In this document: positions 15,784 to 24,572 of the stretch, piece by piece | Numbering within the stretch: the first letter of the stretch is position 1 | How the letters are laid out: each line of letters starts with the position of its first letter | DNA from: Planctomycetota bacterium | GTDB lineage: Bacteria > Planctomycetota > Phycisphaerae > Phycisphaerales > UBA1924 | Assembly (NCBI GenBank): GCA_030950285.1 | Contig: JAUZRR010000034.1 | Location: forward strand, 1-40,005 | Reading direction: 5' to 3' | DNA: 40,005 bases | The notes under the pieces: model-generated | Seen by the model: the letters and a program-made list of their open reading frames with translations, nothing else | Database searches by the model: none | What the model was told of the DNA's origin: nothing | Position numbers and translations under genes: made by a program

Positions 15784-17556
15784 GTGCCGCTCCCTCAAGC
15801 CAATCTCGTCCTCTTCTTCCTCTCCGGCTTTGTCGCTCTGTGGGGTGTCAGTGTCGTCTTTCGGGGTTTCGCCGGCTCGCGCGATCCCTCAAGCCGTCGG
15901 TGCCCTCAGTGTCGCGCCGACATGCACAAGACCCCCGGCCGCCGTTGCCCCGGCTGCGACTTCGAGGCCGCGACCGAGCGAGAACTCCAGCGCTGCAAGC
16001 CCAACATCCGCGTCGTGGTTGTTGGTGCTCTTGCAACCGCGATCGGGCTTGGCCTGACCCCTGTCGCGTTCTACGTTCGCAGCTGGGAGACGACCGGCTA
16101 CGCCAACAATACCGGCCCCCACCCGCTCAACGCTCTCTTTGCCGGCGTGACCGCGTTCGCGTTTGTGCTGTTTGTCTGGGCGGTCCGCGGCGAGCGTTCC
16201 AAGGGCCGCCGCCGCTGTCCCGGGTGTTGGTATGACATGCGCGGCTCGCTCCCGACTCCGGGCGATGACGACGCCGCTCATGAGGCGGGCTTTCTCTGCC
16301 CCGAGTGCGGCACGACTACCCAAGCCGACCGCGATCTCTACAAAGCTCGCCGCCGCCCCCGGGTGGCGATGTTTGCGCTTGTGGTGTTGTTCCTCAGTCT
16401 TTACAGCCAGACCATCCCGCGGGCGCTGCGCACCGGGACGCTCGGGCTTGTCCCCACCAGCGCACTCATTCTCGGCTCGGCCTGGCTGCCGGAGGGGTGG
16501 TACGCCGACCCGACGCGCAACAGCGAAGCCACACTCCATGAAAGGATCGCAAACCGAGAGCTATGGAAGTGGCAACGGCAGTGGGCCGCAGCGGTAGGGC
16601 TCAGGAGCCTCAAGAGCGGGAGCTATGTCAAACGCCCAGCAGTCTATGCACGAATGCTGGATTGGCAGAACTTTGATCACCACGAGCGCGTGATCCACGC
16701 GATGCTGCGGCTGCTCAGTGACCCGGAACGCCGACTCTCCAGCGCGCGAGCCGACGAGATACTGAACTGGTACGGTATCTTGCTGTGGCTCCCCGGAGGC
16801 GGCGTGGACAGCCCCCGAGCCGACGCACTCCGCAAAGAGATCGCGGCCGCCGAGCCCGCGCTCTCGATGGTTGTTCGTCAGGCGCAAGAGCCCGAGGCTG
16901 CCCTCGCCATCAGGCTCCTCGGCTTGACCGATCCCGAGACGGCGAACTGGGTACCTGCACTCGCAGCCAGAGCGGGCAGCGGCGGAAAGACCACTGTGTC
17001 GCTCGCGGTGCAGTACCTCACGCTTTACGCAGCAGAAAGGCCCGAAGCCTGCGCCGCAATCGAAAAAGCGTTGTCAGCCGGGGGGGCAAACGCCGGTGCC
17101 GCCCAGCGAGGCTTGAGCGTGTGGAGCTACGGCTTTTCTTCCAGCAGAAAAGTCGAAACATGCCTCGCATTGGTGCGATCCTCTTCAGACCAGACAGTGG
17201 TCTTCGCAGTTGCAGAGGCATTCACTGACGGGTCGTTTGACCTCGAGCCGTTCCACCAGCTGGTTCAATCCGCAAAGACGCCCGACATCGTTCGCGCCGG
17301 CCTCGCGAGCGGGTGGCAGTCAGGATGCCTCATCAACATCTCCGATGCGATCCCTCTCGTCATACCAGCACTTGCGCACGAAACCGCTTTCGTGCGCGAT
17401 CCGGTCCTCTGGTTTGTCCGCCAGCATCTGGACAAGGCCGGCCCGTGGCGCGACGAGATTCTCGCGGTGGTGTTGCCGCTCGCAAGCGACGAGGACGAGA
17501 TCACAGCAACACTCGCCAAAGAGATCATCGACGGGCTCGCCACAAGCGAGGACTGA
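15784..17556 (+). CDS. Membrane protein with two zinc-ribbon motifs, unknown function
   Basis: 590 residues from GTG 15784 (no good ribosome site seen). About four hydrophobic segments occur in the first 215 residues (near 7-29, 75-97, 115-137 and 195-215). Two rubredoxin-like zinc ribbons lie between them: CPQC-x12-CPGC (from residue 40) and CPGCWYDM...CPEC (from about 145), a style frequent in Phycisphaerae membrane proteins. The remaining 370 residues are helical, with repeat-like character (possible HEAT/armadillo type: GLTDPETANW, DPVLWFVRQHLDKA). I do not recognise a named family. The product may be a sensor or assembly scaffold; that is a guess. Confidence 0.75.
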   Translation: MPLPQANLVLFFLSGFVALWGVSVVFRGFAGSRDPSSRRCPQCRADMHKTPGRRCPGCDFEAATERELQRCKPNIRVVVVGALATAIGLGLTPVAFYVRSWETTGYANNTGPHPLNALFAGVTAFAFVLFVWAVRGERSKGRRRCPGCWYDMRGSLPTPGDDDAAHEAGFLCPECGTTTQADRDLYKARRRPRVAMFALVVLFLSLYSQTIPRALRTGTLGLVPTSALILGSAWLPEGWYADPTRNSEATLHERIANRELWKWQRQWAAAVGLRSLKSGSYVKRPAVYARMLDWQNFDHHERVIHAMLRLLSDPERRLSSARADEILNWYGILLWLPGGGVDSPRADALRKEIAAAEPALSMVVRQAQEPEAALAIRLLGLTDPETANWVPALAARAGSGGKTTVSLAVQYLTLYAAERPEACAAIEKALSAGGANAGAAQRGLSVWSYGFSSSRKVETCLALVRSSSDQTVVFAVAEAFTDGSFDLEPFHQLVQSAKTPDIVRAGLASGWQSGCLINISDAIPLVIPALAHETAFVRDPVLWFVRQHLDKAGPWRDEILAVVLPLASDEDEITATLAKEIIDGLATSED

Positions 17557-17576
17557 CCACTCCCTACCCTCTCCCC

Positions 17577-18308
17577 ATGCCTCCCATCCGCCTTGCCATG
17601 TGGTCCGGCCCGCGCAACATCTCCACCGCCCTCATGCGTTCCTTCGGCAATCGCCCCGACACCGCCGTTGTCGACGAGCCGCTCTACGCCCACTATCTCC
17701 ACCACACCGGCGTCGATCATCCCGGGGCGGCCGAGGTCATCGCGGCCGACGAGACCGACTGGCGCACCGTCACCGACCGCCTCCTCGGCGACGCCCCGGG
17801 TGACGCCCCCGTCTTCTATCAGAAGCACATGGGGCAGCACCTCCTCCCCCACATCGACCGCGGCTGGATCGCGTCCCTCACCAACTGCTTCCTCATCCGC
17901 GACCCCCGCGAGGTCATCACCAGCTTCATCAAGGTCGTCGAGCAGCCCACCGCCGAGGAGCTCGGCCTGCCCCAGCAGCTCGAACTTTTCAACGCCGAAC
18001 GCGCCCGCACCGGCCGCACGCCGCCGGTGATCGACTCGCGCGACGTGCTTGAAAACCCACGTGCCGTGCTCGCCAACCTGTGCGACGCGGTCGGTATCCC
18101 CTTCTCTGAATCCATGCTCGCCTGGCACCCCGGCCCGCGCCGGACCGACGGTGTCTGGGCACCCTACTGGTACGGCAACGTCAACACGTCCACCAGCTTC
18201 GGCCCCTACACCCCCAAGCCCGACGCCGTCCCCGATGCACTCCAATCGGTGTATGAAACCTGCCGGGCCTGCTACGAAGCACTCGCCCCGCACCGCATCC
18301 GTGCCTGA
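17577..18308 (+). CDS. Sulfotransferase-like P-loop protein
   Basis: 243 residues from ATG 17577, which starts the conserved MPPIRLAMWSGPRNISTALMRSF; longer frames upstream overlap the previous gene. WSGPRNIST is the 5'-phosphosulfate (PAPS) loop analogue and CFLIRDPREVITSF the 3'-phosphate motif of sulfotransferases. Substrate unknown. The next gene is a class-IV aminotransferase, only a REP apart. The combined length and order recall plant branched-chain-aminotransferase-like proteins, which to my recollection carry a sulfotransferase-like N-terminal domain, so the two may act on one metabolite. Confidence 0.85.
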   Translation: MPPIRLAMWSGPRNISTALMRSFGNRPDTAVVDEPLYAHYLHHTGVDHPGAAEVIAADETDWRTVTDRLLGDAPGDAPVFYQKHMGQHLLPHIDRGWIASLTNCFLIRDPREVITSFIKVVEQPTAEELGLPQQLELFNAERARTGRTPPVIDSRDVLENPRAVLANLCDAVGIPFSESMLAWHPGPRRTDGVWAPYWYGNVNTSTSFGPYTPKPDAVPDALQSVYETCRACYEALAPHRIRA

Positions 18309-18330
18309 AGACACCGCGTGGTTCTCTCTT

Positions 18331-18360
18331 GTAGAGCCTCTCGCGCAAGCGAGGGGACAT
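18331..18360 (+). repeat. REP hairpin with GTAG head
   Basis: GTAG 18331-18334, stem CCTCTCGC (18337-18344; one G-T wobble), loop GCAA, stem GCGAGGGG (18349-18356), then ACAT. Lies between the sulfotransferase-like and aminotransferase genes, 22 bases after the stop. Confidence 0.9.
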
Positions 18361-18424
18361 ACCAACCAAACCAAATCCAAAGAGATGGCATGACACAAAA
18401 CGTGCTGCTGCGCTATCGTCGCCC

Positions 18425-19324
18425 ATGCTCCAGACATTCAACGAGAAGAACCGCGACCTCCTCGTCAACATCAGCGGCAAGCTCCTCCACCGCGACGCCG
18501 CCGGGATCAGCCCCTTTGACTCGGCGGTCCAGGGCGGCGACGCGGTCTGGGAGGGGCTCCGCGTCTACGACGGCCGCGTCTTCAAGCTCACCGAACACCT
18601 CGACCGCCTCCGCTCGAGCGCCAAGGCGCTCGCGTTCGCCGAGATCCCCACCAACGCCCACATGCTCGACGAGATCAAAAAGACGCTCGCTGCGAACAAC
18701 ATGCACGACGCGGTCCACATCCGCCTCACCCTCACCCGGGGCCTCAAAGTCACCAGCGGCATGGACCCCCGCCTGAACCAGTCCGGCCCGACGCTTATCG
18801 TGCTTGCCGAGCATAAAGCCCCGGTCTACGGCACCACCGGCCTGTCGCTCATCACGTCGAGCGTCCGCCGTTTCCCGCCCGATTGCCTCGACCCGAAGAT
18901 CCACCACTGCAACCTCATCCAGTCGATCCTCGCCAAGATCGAGGCCAACACCGCGGGTGCCGACGATGCGCTGATGCTCGACAAACAGGGCTTCGTCGCC
19001 GAGACCAACGCGACGCACGTCTTTATCGTGACGGCCGGTGTTGTCGAGACCAGCCGCCTGGTCGCGTGCCCAGAGGGCATTACGCGCGACACCGTGCTGC
19101 ACCTTTGTCGCGTGCACAACATCGCCCACGCCGAGCGGGATATCTCGCTCACCGAGGTCTATCGCGCCGACGAGATGTTCTGTACCGGCACGATGGGCGA
19201 GCTTGCTGCGGTCACCACGGTGGACAGCCGCCCCATCGCCGACCGCACCCCCGGCCCGATGACCCAACGCCTCAGCGCCCTCTACCGCGAACTGACGGCC
19301 AGCGAAGGTGTGCGGGTCGTCTGA
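18425..19324 (+). CDS. Class-IV PLP aminotransferase (branched-chain / D-amino-acid type)
   Basis: 299 residues from ATG 18425. The fold-type IV pattern is clear: GDAVWEGLRVYDGRVFKLTEHLDRLRSSA, a PLP-lysine candidate K158 in DPKIHHCNLIQSILAKIEA, E193 in VAETNATHVF that would contact the pyridine nitrogen, and ITRDTVLHLC plus EMFCTGTMGELAAVT for phosphate binding and the C-terminal loop. Family enzymes transfer amino groups between branched-chain or D-amino acids and 2-oxo acids, or act as ADC lyase. Exact substrate cannot be fixed. It pairs with the sulfotransferase-like gene. The tail of the gene is followed by a terminator-like REP variant. Confidence 0.9.
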   Translation: MLQTFNEKNRDLLVNISGKLLHRDAAGISPFDSAVQGGDAVWEGLRVYDGRVFKLTEHLDRLRSSAKALAFAEIPTNAHMLDEIKKTLAANNMHDAVHIRLTLTRGLKVTSGMDPRLNQSGPTLIVLAEHKAPVYGTTGLSLITSSVRRFPPDCLDPKIHHCNLIQSILAKIEANTAGADDALMLDKQGFVAETNATHVFIVTAGVVETSRLVACPEGITRDTVLHLCRVHNIAHAERDISLTEVYRADEMFCTGTMGELAAVTTVDSRPIADRTPGPMTQRLSALYRELTASEGVRVV

Positions 19325-19359
19325 AACCGGGCGCGCAGCGATGACGTTCGTCTCTCTCT

Positions 19360-19394
19360 ACGAGCCCTGTGCCCAAGCACAGAGTCGGTTTTTA
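19360..19394 (+). terminator. REP-variant hairpin with T-run after the aminotransferase gene
   Basis: TACGAGCC head, stem CTGTGC (19367-19372), loop CCAA, stem GCACAG (19377-19382), then a T-run (19389-19393). It has the layout of the second REP subfamily and could terminate transcription of the class-IV aminotransferase gene. Confidence 0.6.
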
Positions 19395-19415
19395 CTGTGA
19401 AAGCAGGCTCTTCGT

Positions 19416-19444
19416 GATCCCGAGCTTGCGCTCGGGGCTCGTAG
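19416..19444 (-). repeat. REP hairpin, CCCCGAGC subfamily
   Basis: On the minus strand: CTACGAG head, stem CCCGAGC, loop GCAA, stem GCTCGGG (plus-strand arms 19419-19425 and 19430-19436). Both arms differ from the main family in a paired way. It lies between convergent genes. Confidence 0.82.
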
Positions 19445-19480
19445 AAATGCACAGGCCCTTTTCGCAACACGTCACGTTTC

Positions 19481-20659
19481 TCAGCCGTCCTCGCTCCACA
19501 ACTCCGCGTAGTGCTGCCCGTCGCACACCTGCCGCATGAAGAGGTACACCATCGTCCCGGCGGTCAGGAAGCAGCTCACCGCGTACCCCATCACGACCAG
19601 CCGCAGACACGACCCCCAGAATCCGACCAGCCACGCCGAGCCCCTTGCGGTTGCGCCGATCTCGCGCAGCTCGCCGGCCTGGTCGAGTTGCGCGTCGATC
19701 GGGTAGGCCCCGGTCAGCTCGGCGATGCCCTGCGCCGCGAGCCACGCGCCGGTGGCTGCGTGGGCAAGACCGATCGCGCCTTCAGCCAGCGCAAACGCGA
19801 CCGCGATGGCGACCGCGCAGGTCACGCCGCCGATCGCGAGATAGACCGCAAGCCGCAGCGGGCGTGCAATGACATACGCCAGCGCGCGACCCAGCGCCTC
19901 GATCGCGTCGGTCGCTTCGCACGCCACCGAGGGCAGCAGCATCGGGCACGCCAACCCGACCAGCCCCATCATCCCTACCGCGAGCAGCGCCAGCAACAGC
20001 CCGCCGCCAAAGAGCAGCCCGCCGACCAACTCCAACGCCGGCACTCCGTTGAACAGCACCACGCCGCCCACCGCAAGCACCAGCGCAATCGCACCAACCA
20101 CCACAGTCGGCAGCAACACCACGCCGAGAAACGAGGCCCACCGCTTGGTTGCAAACGCGAGTTGTTTCGTCCACGGCAGCGTCATCTCCAGCGACACCTC
20201 ACACGCCACAGAGCGGCACAACGCGCCACCCAGCACCGCCCACACCGCCATGGTCGGCAGCCCGAGCAGGACCGACTCGACCGGGTACCGCGTGAGCGCC
20301 AGCCTCGGCGCATCGACCATCAGCCCCACAAACCCCGACGCCACAGCGCCGCCGTCCAGCCCGAGCACCCCTTGCCAGAACATCGCGAGCGCATCGAGCT
20401 GCGCACCAAGCACCGCGCCCAGGAACGGCTCGACTTCTTCCGCGCGCCACGGCATCCCGATGTTGCCGATCAGCCCGATCAGTACCACCAGAAACACCGC
20501 GAGCCCCACCCGCTGCGGCCGCAACGCCAGCGCCGGCACCCGCAACAGCTTCACCCAAAGCAACTGCTCGACCATCCCGTGCAGCCACCACGAGTCGCCG
20601 CCGCTCGGGTTCGTGGTTGCTGTCTCGTGTCCCGGCCCGGTCTGCTCGCGATCGTTCAT
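19481..20659 (-). CDS. Multi-pass membrane protein, unknown function
   Basis: 392 residues from ATG 20659, preceded by GAGGGGTG; a GTG two codons upstream is also possible. A soluble N-terminus of about 45 residues is followed by at least six hydrophobic segments (e.g. GLAVFLVVLIGLIGNIGM, FLGVVLLPTVVVGAIALVL, LLFGGGLLLALLAVGMMGLVG). No catalytic motif is seen. I do not recognise the family. It is divergent from lemA-htpX. Confidence 0.75.
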   Translation of the reverse strand: MNDREQTGPGHETATTNPSGGDSWWLHGMVEQLLWVKLLRVPALALRPQRVGLAVFLVVLIGLIGNIGMPWRAEEVEPFLGAVLGAQLDALAMFWQGVLGLDGGAVASGFVGLMVDAPRLALTRYPVESVLLGLPTMAVWAVLGGALCRSVACEVSLEMTLPWTKQLAFATKRWASFLGVVLLPTVVVGAIALVLAVGGVVLFNGVPALELVGGLLFGGGLLLALLAVGMMGLVGLACPMLLPSVACEATDAIEALGRALAYVIARPLRLAVYLAIGGVTCAVAIAVAFALAEGAIGLAHAATGAWLAAQGIAELTGAYPIDAQLDQAGELREIGATARGSAWLVGFWGSCLRLVVMGYAVSCFLTAGTMVYLFMRQVCDGQHYAELWSEDG

Positions 20660-20858
20660 ACCCACCCCTCATTCGAGACTGCGCACCCGCGAAACCACCC
20701 CGTCCACATTCCCAACAATACGCGGGAAAGAGCATCATACACAACCCCGGCCGCGGCCCGTGCCGGCGGGCTTGCGCGCACCGCAACCGGCGGAGCGCCC
20801 GCAGCCGACGTATGCTTTCGCCGAGCACATCATTCACCCTCACCCGAGGAACTCTACT

Positions 20859-21446
20859 GTGGGCACCACCGTCATCATCATCACCATCGTCGCGGCAGTT
20901 GCGGTCTTCATCGTCCTCCTGCTCATCATCATGGTGCTCTACAACGGGCTCGTCCGCGCCCGCGTCAACTGCGACAACGCCTGGGCCCAGATCGACGTCC
21001 AGCTCAAGCGACGCTACAACCTCATCCCCAACCTCGTCGAGACCGTCAAGGGCTACGCCGGGCACGAGAAAGGCACGCTCGAAGCCGTCATCCAGGCCCG
21101 CCAGCAGGCCGTCGCCATTACCTCAGATTCCGCCCACGCCGCCCAGAAAGCAGACGCCGAGAACATGATCTCCCAGGCCCTCGGCCGCCTCTTTGCGCTG
21201 CAGGAGTCCTACCCCGATCTCAAGGCAGACACCAACTTCCGCCAGCTGCAAGAGGAACTTACCAGCACCGAAAACAAGATCGGCTTCTCCCGCCAACACT
21301 TCAACGACACCGTCGGCACCTACGAACAGAAACGCCAGACCTTCCCGACCGTTCTCATCGCTGCGATGTTCAACTTCGACGAACGCGAGTTCTTCGAGCT
21401 CAAAGACGCCGCTGCACGCGAGGCCCCCAAGGTCTCGTTCTCGTAA
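20859..21446 (+). CDS. lemA: LemA family protein
   Basis: 195 residues from GTG 20859, which has GAGGA (20846-20850) at 8 bases. One N-terminal transmembrane helix (residues 3-25) is followed by the family's YNGLVRARVNCDNAWAQIDVQLKRRYNLIPNLVETVKGY and a helical coiled-coil domain. The conserved segment ENMISQALGRLFALQESYPDLKA (usually LKAN) and FNDTVGTYEQKRQTFP confirm the family. Function of LemA is unclear; it is often paired with an M48 protease, as here (6 bases to htpX). Confidence 0.95.
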   Translation: MGTTVIIITIVAAVAVFIVLLLIIMVLYNGLVRARVNCDNAWAQIDVQLKRRYNLIPNLVETVKGYAGHEKGTLEAVIQARQQAVAITSDSAHAAQKADAENMISQALGRLFALQESYPDLKADTNFRQLQEELTSTENKIGFSRQHFNDTVGTYEQKRQTFPTVLIAAMFNFDEREFFELKDAAAREAPKVSFS

Positions 21447-21452
21447 ACGTTC

Positions 21453-22499
21453 ATGCCCGACCCCGCCGACAAACCCGCCTCCCTCCACGACCGCGTGCAG
21501 CAGGAGATGCGCGCCTACCCCACCAACGTCACCTTCCACGACCTCATCCGCAAGAACAAACGCCAGAGCGTCTTGCTCATCGGCGGGATGCTCCTGCTGG
21601 TGACCGCGCTGGGGAGCGCCCTGGGCGCCGTCGCCGTGGCCTACGGCGGTGGTGGGGGAGACCTCACAGTCTTCCTCCCCTCCGTCATTCTCGGCGGCAT
21701 CGCGGCGCTCGTCGTCGGCTCCATCGCCACCATCTGGAGCTGGTTCAGCGGCTCAAAGACCATCCTCCGAATGATGGGCGCGATCGAGATGAACCAGGAC
21801 GCCGACCCCGAGCTCTTCAACGTCGTCGACGAAATGCGCATCGCGGCGGGGCTGCCCATGCCCAAGGTCTATCTCATCAACGACACCGCGCTGAACGCCT
21901 TTGCCACCGGGCGTGACCCCGAGCACGGCGTCGTTGCCGTCACCCGTGGTCTCCGCGACAAGCTCAACCGAGACCAACTCCAGGCGGTCATCGCCCACGA
22001 GATGTCGCACATCCGCCACTACGACATCCGCTTCTCGCTCCTCATGGCAACCCTGGTCGGCCTCATCGTCTTTGCCTGCGACGCGGCCTTCCGCATGGCG
22101 TTCTACGCCCGTCTCGGCGGCCGCCGCTCCAGTCGCAGCAGCAACAACGGTGGCGGCGCAGCCATCATCATCGTCATCGTGATCGCCATCATCCTCGCGA
22201 TCCTCGCGCCCATCCTCGCCCGCTTCATCCAGATGGCCTACTCCCGCCAGCGCGAATACCTCGCCGACGCCGGTGCGGTCGAGCTGACCCGCAACCCCGA
22301 GGCCCTCGCCTCGGCCCTCGCAGCCATCGCCGGCGATGAAGAGCCGCTCGTCGAGGCGGCCAACCGAGGCACCGCCCACATGTTCATCGCCAACCCGCTC
22401 AAAAAGGCCCGCGCCGCCCACCAGAACATGAACTCAAGATTCGCCAGCCACCCCCCGATGGACAAACGCATCGCCCGCATCCTCGCGCTGGCGAGGTGA
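21453..22499 (+). CDS. htpX: M48 family membrane metalloprotease (HtpX-like)
   Basis: 348 residues. Two N-terminal hydrophobic segments (about 39-64 and 75-97) precede the protease domain. The zinc site HEMSH is at residues 182-186 and the third ligand E268 lies in REYLADAGAVEL. A further membrane segment (about 235-258) separates them, as in HtpX. The family removes damaged inner-membrane proteins. It forms an operon with lemA. Confidence 0.94.
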   Translation: MPDPADKPASLHDRVQQEMRAYPTNVTFHDLIRKNKRQSVLLIGGMLLLVTALGSALGAVAVAYGGGGGDLTVFLPSVILGGIAALVVGSIATIWSWFSGSKTILRMMGAIEMNQDADPELFNVVDEMRIAAGLPMPKVYLINDTALNAFATGRDPEHGVVAVTRGLRDKLNRDQLQAVIAHEMSHIRHYDIRFSLLMATLVGLIVFACDAAFRMAFYARLGGRRSSRSSNNGGGAAIIIVIVIAIILAILAPILARFIQMAYSRQREYLADAGAVELTRNPEALASALAAIAGDEEPLVEAANRGTAHMFIANPLKKARAAHQNMNSRFASHPPMDKRIARILALAR

Positions 22500-22526
22500 G
22501 CGGGTTCTCGCCGCTACACTCCGCCG

Positions 22527-23492
22527 ATGCTCCACGCCACACTCAAACAGCTCCCTTGGATCCTCGCCCTCTTCGTCCTCGGCCCCATCGCCGGGCACCT
22601 CACCGGGCAGCTCCGCGCCCCCGACGGCTCTTCCCAGGCGACCCTCCTGGTCTCGACCGCCCCGGCCGCCGGAATCCTCGCCGGCGCGGTCACGCTTGTC
22701 TTTGCCCTCGCGGTCGGGCTCTTTGCCTCCAGGCTCAACGGCAGCCGCTCGGGGCTCAACGCCATGGGGATCGTCCTAGTCTGGGCCGCAAGCCAGACCG
22801 CGACCATCGACGGCATCCTCCGCCGCACCCAGTCGGATGCTCCGCTCATCCCCCTCGCAATCGAGGGGCTCATCTTCGGCCTGTTCGTGGTGCCCGTCGC
22901 CGCGATCGTCTGGCGGGCCGGCCTGGGCAAAGGGCAGCACAGCGAGCTGCACCCGCTGCCCGACAAGTCCCCTTCACTCCTCGCGTTTGTCACCGCCAAC
23001 CCCTGGGGGCCGCAGGGTCTGCGTCAGGAGCACGAGTCGCTCGGCGCGGGGCTCGTCCGCGCGCTCACCCGCCCGGCCGGGATCGGCGCGATCGGCGTCA
23101 CCGTCGTCGTCGGCTTCGGCGTCGCGTATTTCGTGAGTCAGGACCTGCTCAAGGGGCAGGCGATCTTTGCCGCAGCTCTGGCGGGGATCGTCGCGGTCCC
23201 GCTCGGTCGGCTGGCGGGCGAATCGCTCAAGGAACAGCCGCCGATCGCCTCGTTCGTCCTGGGCTTTGCCATCCTCGGGGCCGTCGGGCCGCTGGCCGCG
23301 AAGTTCCTCCACGCCGGGTCGCTCATCCCCGACCTCTACGCCGGCACCCTCGCCGGCGTCTCGGCTCCGGTGACGCTCGACTGGGTCGCGGGGGCCTGCA
23401 TCGGGCTGCCGATCGGCGAGGCGTGGTTCATCGGCATGTTCAAGCCCGCAGACAAAGCCGCGACAGGCCACCCCGGCACCCGCACCGCCTGA
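22527..23492 (+). CDS. Membrane protein, unknown function
   Basis: 321 residues, starting 27 bases after htpX and probably co-transcribed. Seven to eight hydrophobic segments (e.g. ILALFVLGPIAGHLTG, AAGILAGAVTLVFALAVGLF, LIFGLFVVPVAAIVWRAG, GIGAIGVTVVVGFGVAYFV). No motif of a known transporter or enzyme was recognised. No good ribosome site. Confidence 0.7.
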   Translation: MLHATLKQLPWILALFVLGPIAGHLTGQLRAPDGSSQATLLVSTAPAAGILAGAVTLVFALAVGLFASRLNGSRSGLNAMGIVLVWAASQTATIDGILRRTQSDAPLIPLAIEGLIFGLFVVPVAAIVWRAGLGKGQHSELHPLPDKSPSLLAFVTANPWGPQGLRQEHESLGAGLVRALTRPAGIGAIGVTVVVGFGVAYFVSQDLLKGQAIFAAALAGIVAVPLGRLAGESLKEQPPIASFVLGFAILGAVGPLAAKFLHAGSLIPDLYAGTLAGVSAPVTLDWVAGACIGLPIGEAWFIGMFKPADKAATGHPGTRTA

Positions 23493-23578
23493 TTTCTCGC
23501 TCTTTTGCCACCTGGCAGCCCCGCCGCCCCTTCGCTGCGCCGCTCCTGCTCCCTACCCTCCCCGGGGATCAGACCACT

Positions 23579-23617
23579 CCGCCTGTGGCGGCAACCGCTC
23601 CGCCTGTGGCGGCAACC
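23579..23617 (+). repeat. Two tandem copies of a 21-base palindromic unit in the folE2 leader
   Basis: CTCCGCCTGTGGCGGCAACCG occurs twice in a row; each contains the hairpin CCGCC-TGT-GGCGG. It lies about 35 bases before the folE2 start and could affect translation or be a decayed dispersed repeat. Confidence 0.65.
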
Positions 23618-23651
23618 GGTCCATACCGACACCCACGAAAGGGATACCCCT

Positions 23652-24461
23652 TTGACCACCAAGACCACCAACTCGCAGCCGATGCCCGACGTGCAGGCCC
23701 GTTCCGACACCCGGCAGGTCCCCATCGACCGCGTCGGGGTCAAAGAGGTCACCTACCCCATGCGGCTGCACAGCCGGGGGGGCGGCGAGCAGCACACCGT
23801 CGCGACGATCAACATGTATGTGTCGCTGCCTCAAGAGCAGAAAGGCACGCACATGAGCCGCTTCCTCGAGGTGCTCAACGAGCACACCGGAGAGCCGGTC
23901 TGCCCGGAGCGCATCCCCGAGATCGCCCGCGCCATCCGCGAGCGGCTCGAAGCCAAAGAAGCCCACTTCGAGGCAACCTTCACCTACTTCATCAACAAGC
24001 CCGCCCCGGTCACCGGGCAGACCGGGCTGATGAACTACGAGGTGACGTTCGCCTGCACCGCCAATGGCGAGACAGACTTTGTGATGACCGTCGCCGCTCC
24101 GGCCCAGAGCCTGTGCCCCTGCTCGAAGGAGATCAGCGAGTACGGCGCCCACAACCAGCGCTGCCGCATCGAGGCGTCCGTCCGCACCTCCAGCATGATG
24201 TGGATCGAGGACCTCGTCGAGCACCTCGAGGCCGCCGCGTCGGTCCCGGTCTTCGCGGTGCTCAAGCGTCCCGACGAGAAGTGGGTGACCGAGACCGCCT
24301 ACGACAACCCCAAGTTCGTCGAGGACATCGTGCGTGATCTGGCGGGCAAGCTCGAAGCCGACGACCGCGTGACCTGGTACTCGATCAACAGCGAGAACTT
24401 CGAGTCCATCCACAGCCACAACGCCTACGCCCGACTCACGCGCGATAAACGCGAGGGGTAG
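23652..24461 (+). CDS. folE2: GTP cyclohydrolase FolE2 (type IB)
   Basis: 269 residues from TTG 23652, which has AAAGGGA about 7 bases ahead; ATG 23682 is an alternative without a ribosome site. Typical features are VGVKEVTYPMRLHSR, NMYVSLPQEQKGTHMSRF, SLCPCSKEISEYGAHNQR (C155, C157 and H167, the metal-site region) and the C-terminal SINSENFESIHSHNAYA. The enzyme converts GTP to 7,8-dihydroneopterin triphosphate for folate (and possibly queuosine) synthesis and works with metals other than zinc. No other folate gene is near. Confidence 0.95.
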   Translation: MTTKTTNSQPMPDVQARSDTRQVPIDRVGVKEVTYPMRLHSRGGGEQHTVATINMYVSLPQEQKGTHMSRFLEVLNEHTGEPVCPERIPEIARAIRERLEAKEAHFEATFTYFINKPAPVTGQTGLMNYEVTFACTANGETDFVMTVAAPAQSLCPCSKEISEYGAHNQRCRIEASVRTSSMMWIEDLVEHLEAAASVPVFAVLKRPDEKWVTETAYDNPKFVEDIVRDLAGKLEADDRVTWYSINSENFESIHSHNAYARLTRDKREG

Positions 24462-24483
24462 ACGCCAAACGCGGCACCACCGA

Positions 24484-24520
24484 GGAAGAAAAGAGCCCTC
24501 AGCGTCAGCGCCGGGCCCTC
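24484..24520 (+). repeat. Dispersed repeat AGAGCCCT-AGCGTCAGCGCCGGG, copy 2
   Basis: Same element as 14382-14415, here in the gap between folE2 and the convergent propeller gene; GCCC and GGGC at its ends can pair. A CCTCCTTTCC tract follows, so a weak terminator is possible. Confidence 0.7.
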
Positions 24521-24572
24521 CTTTCCGCGTCTACCACCACCGCGCTGCAATCCGAGCGGCACAGCTCTTACG

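Noticed and set aside
19511..21916. 801-codon plus-strand frame crossing the membrane-protein gene, lemA and htpX
   Set aside because: It is in the wrong frame for lemA and htpX and antisense to the 19481-20659 gene; Arg/His/Pro-rich translation.
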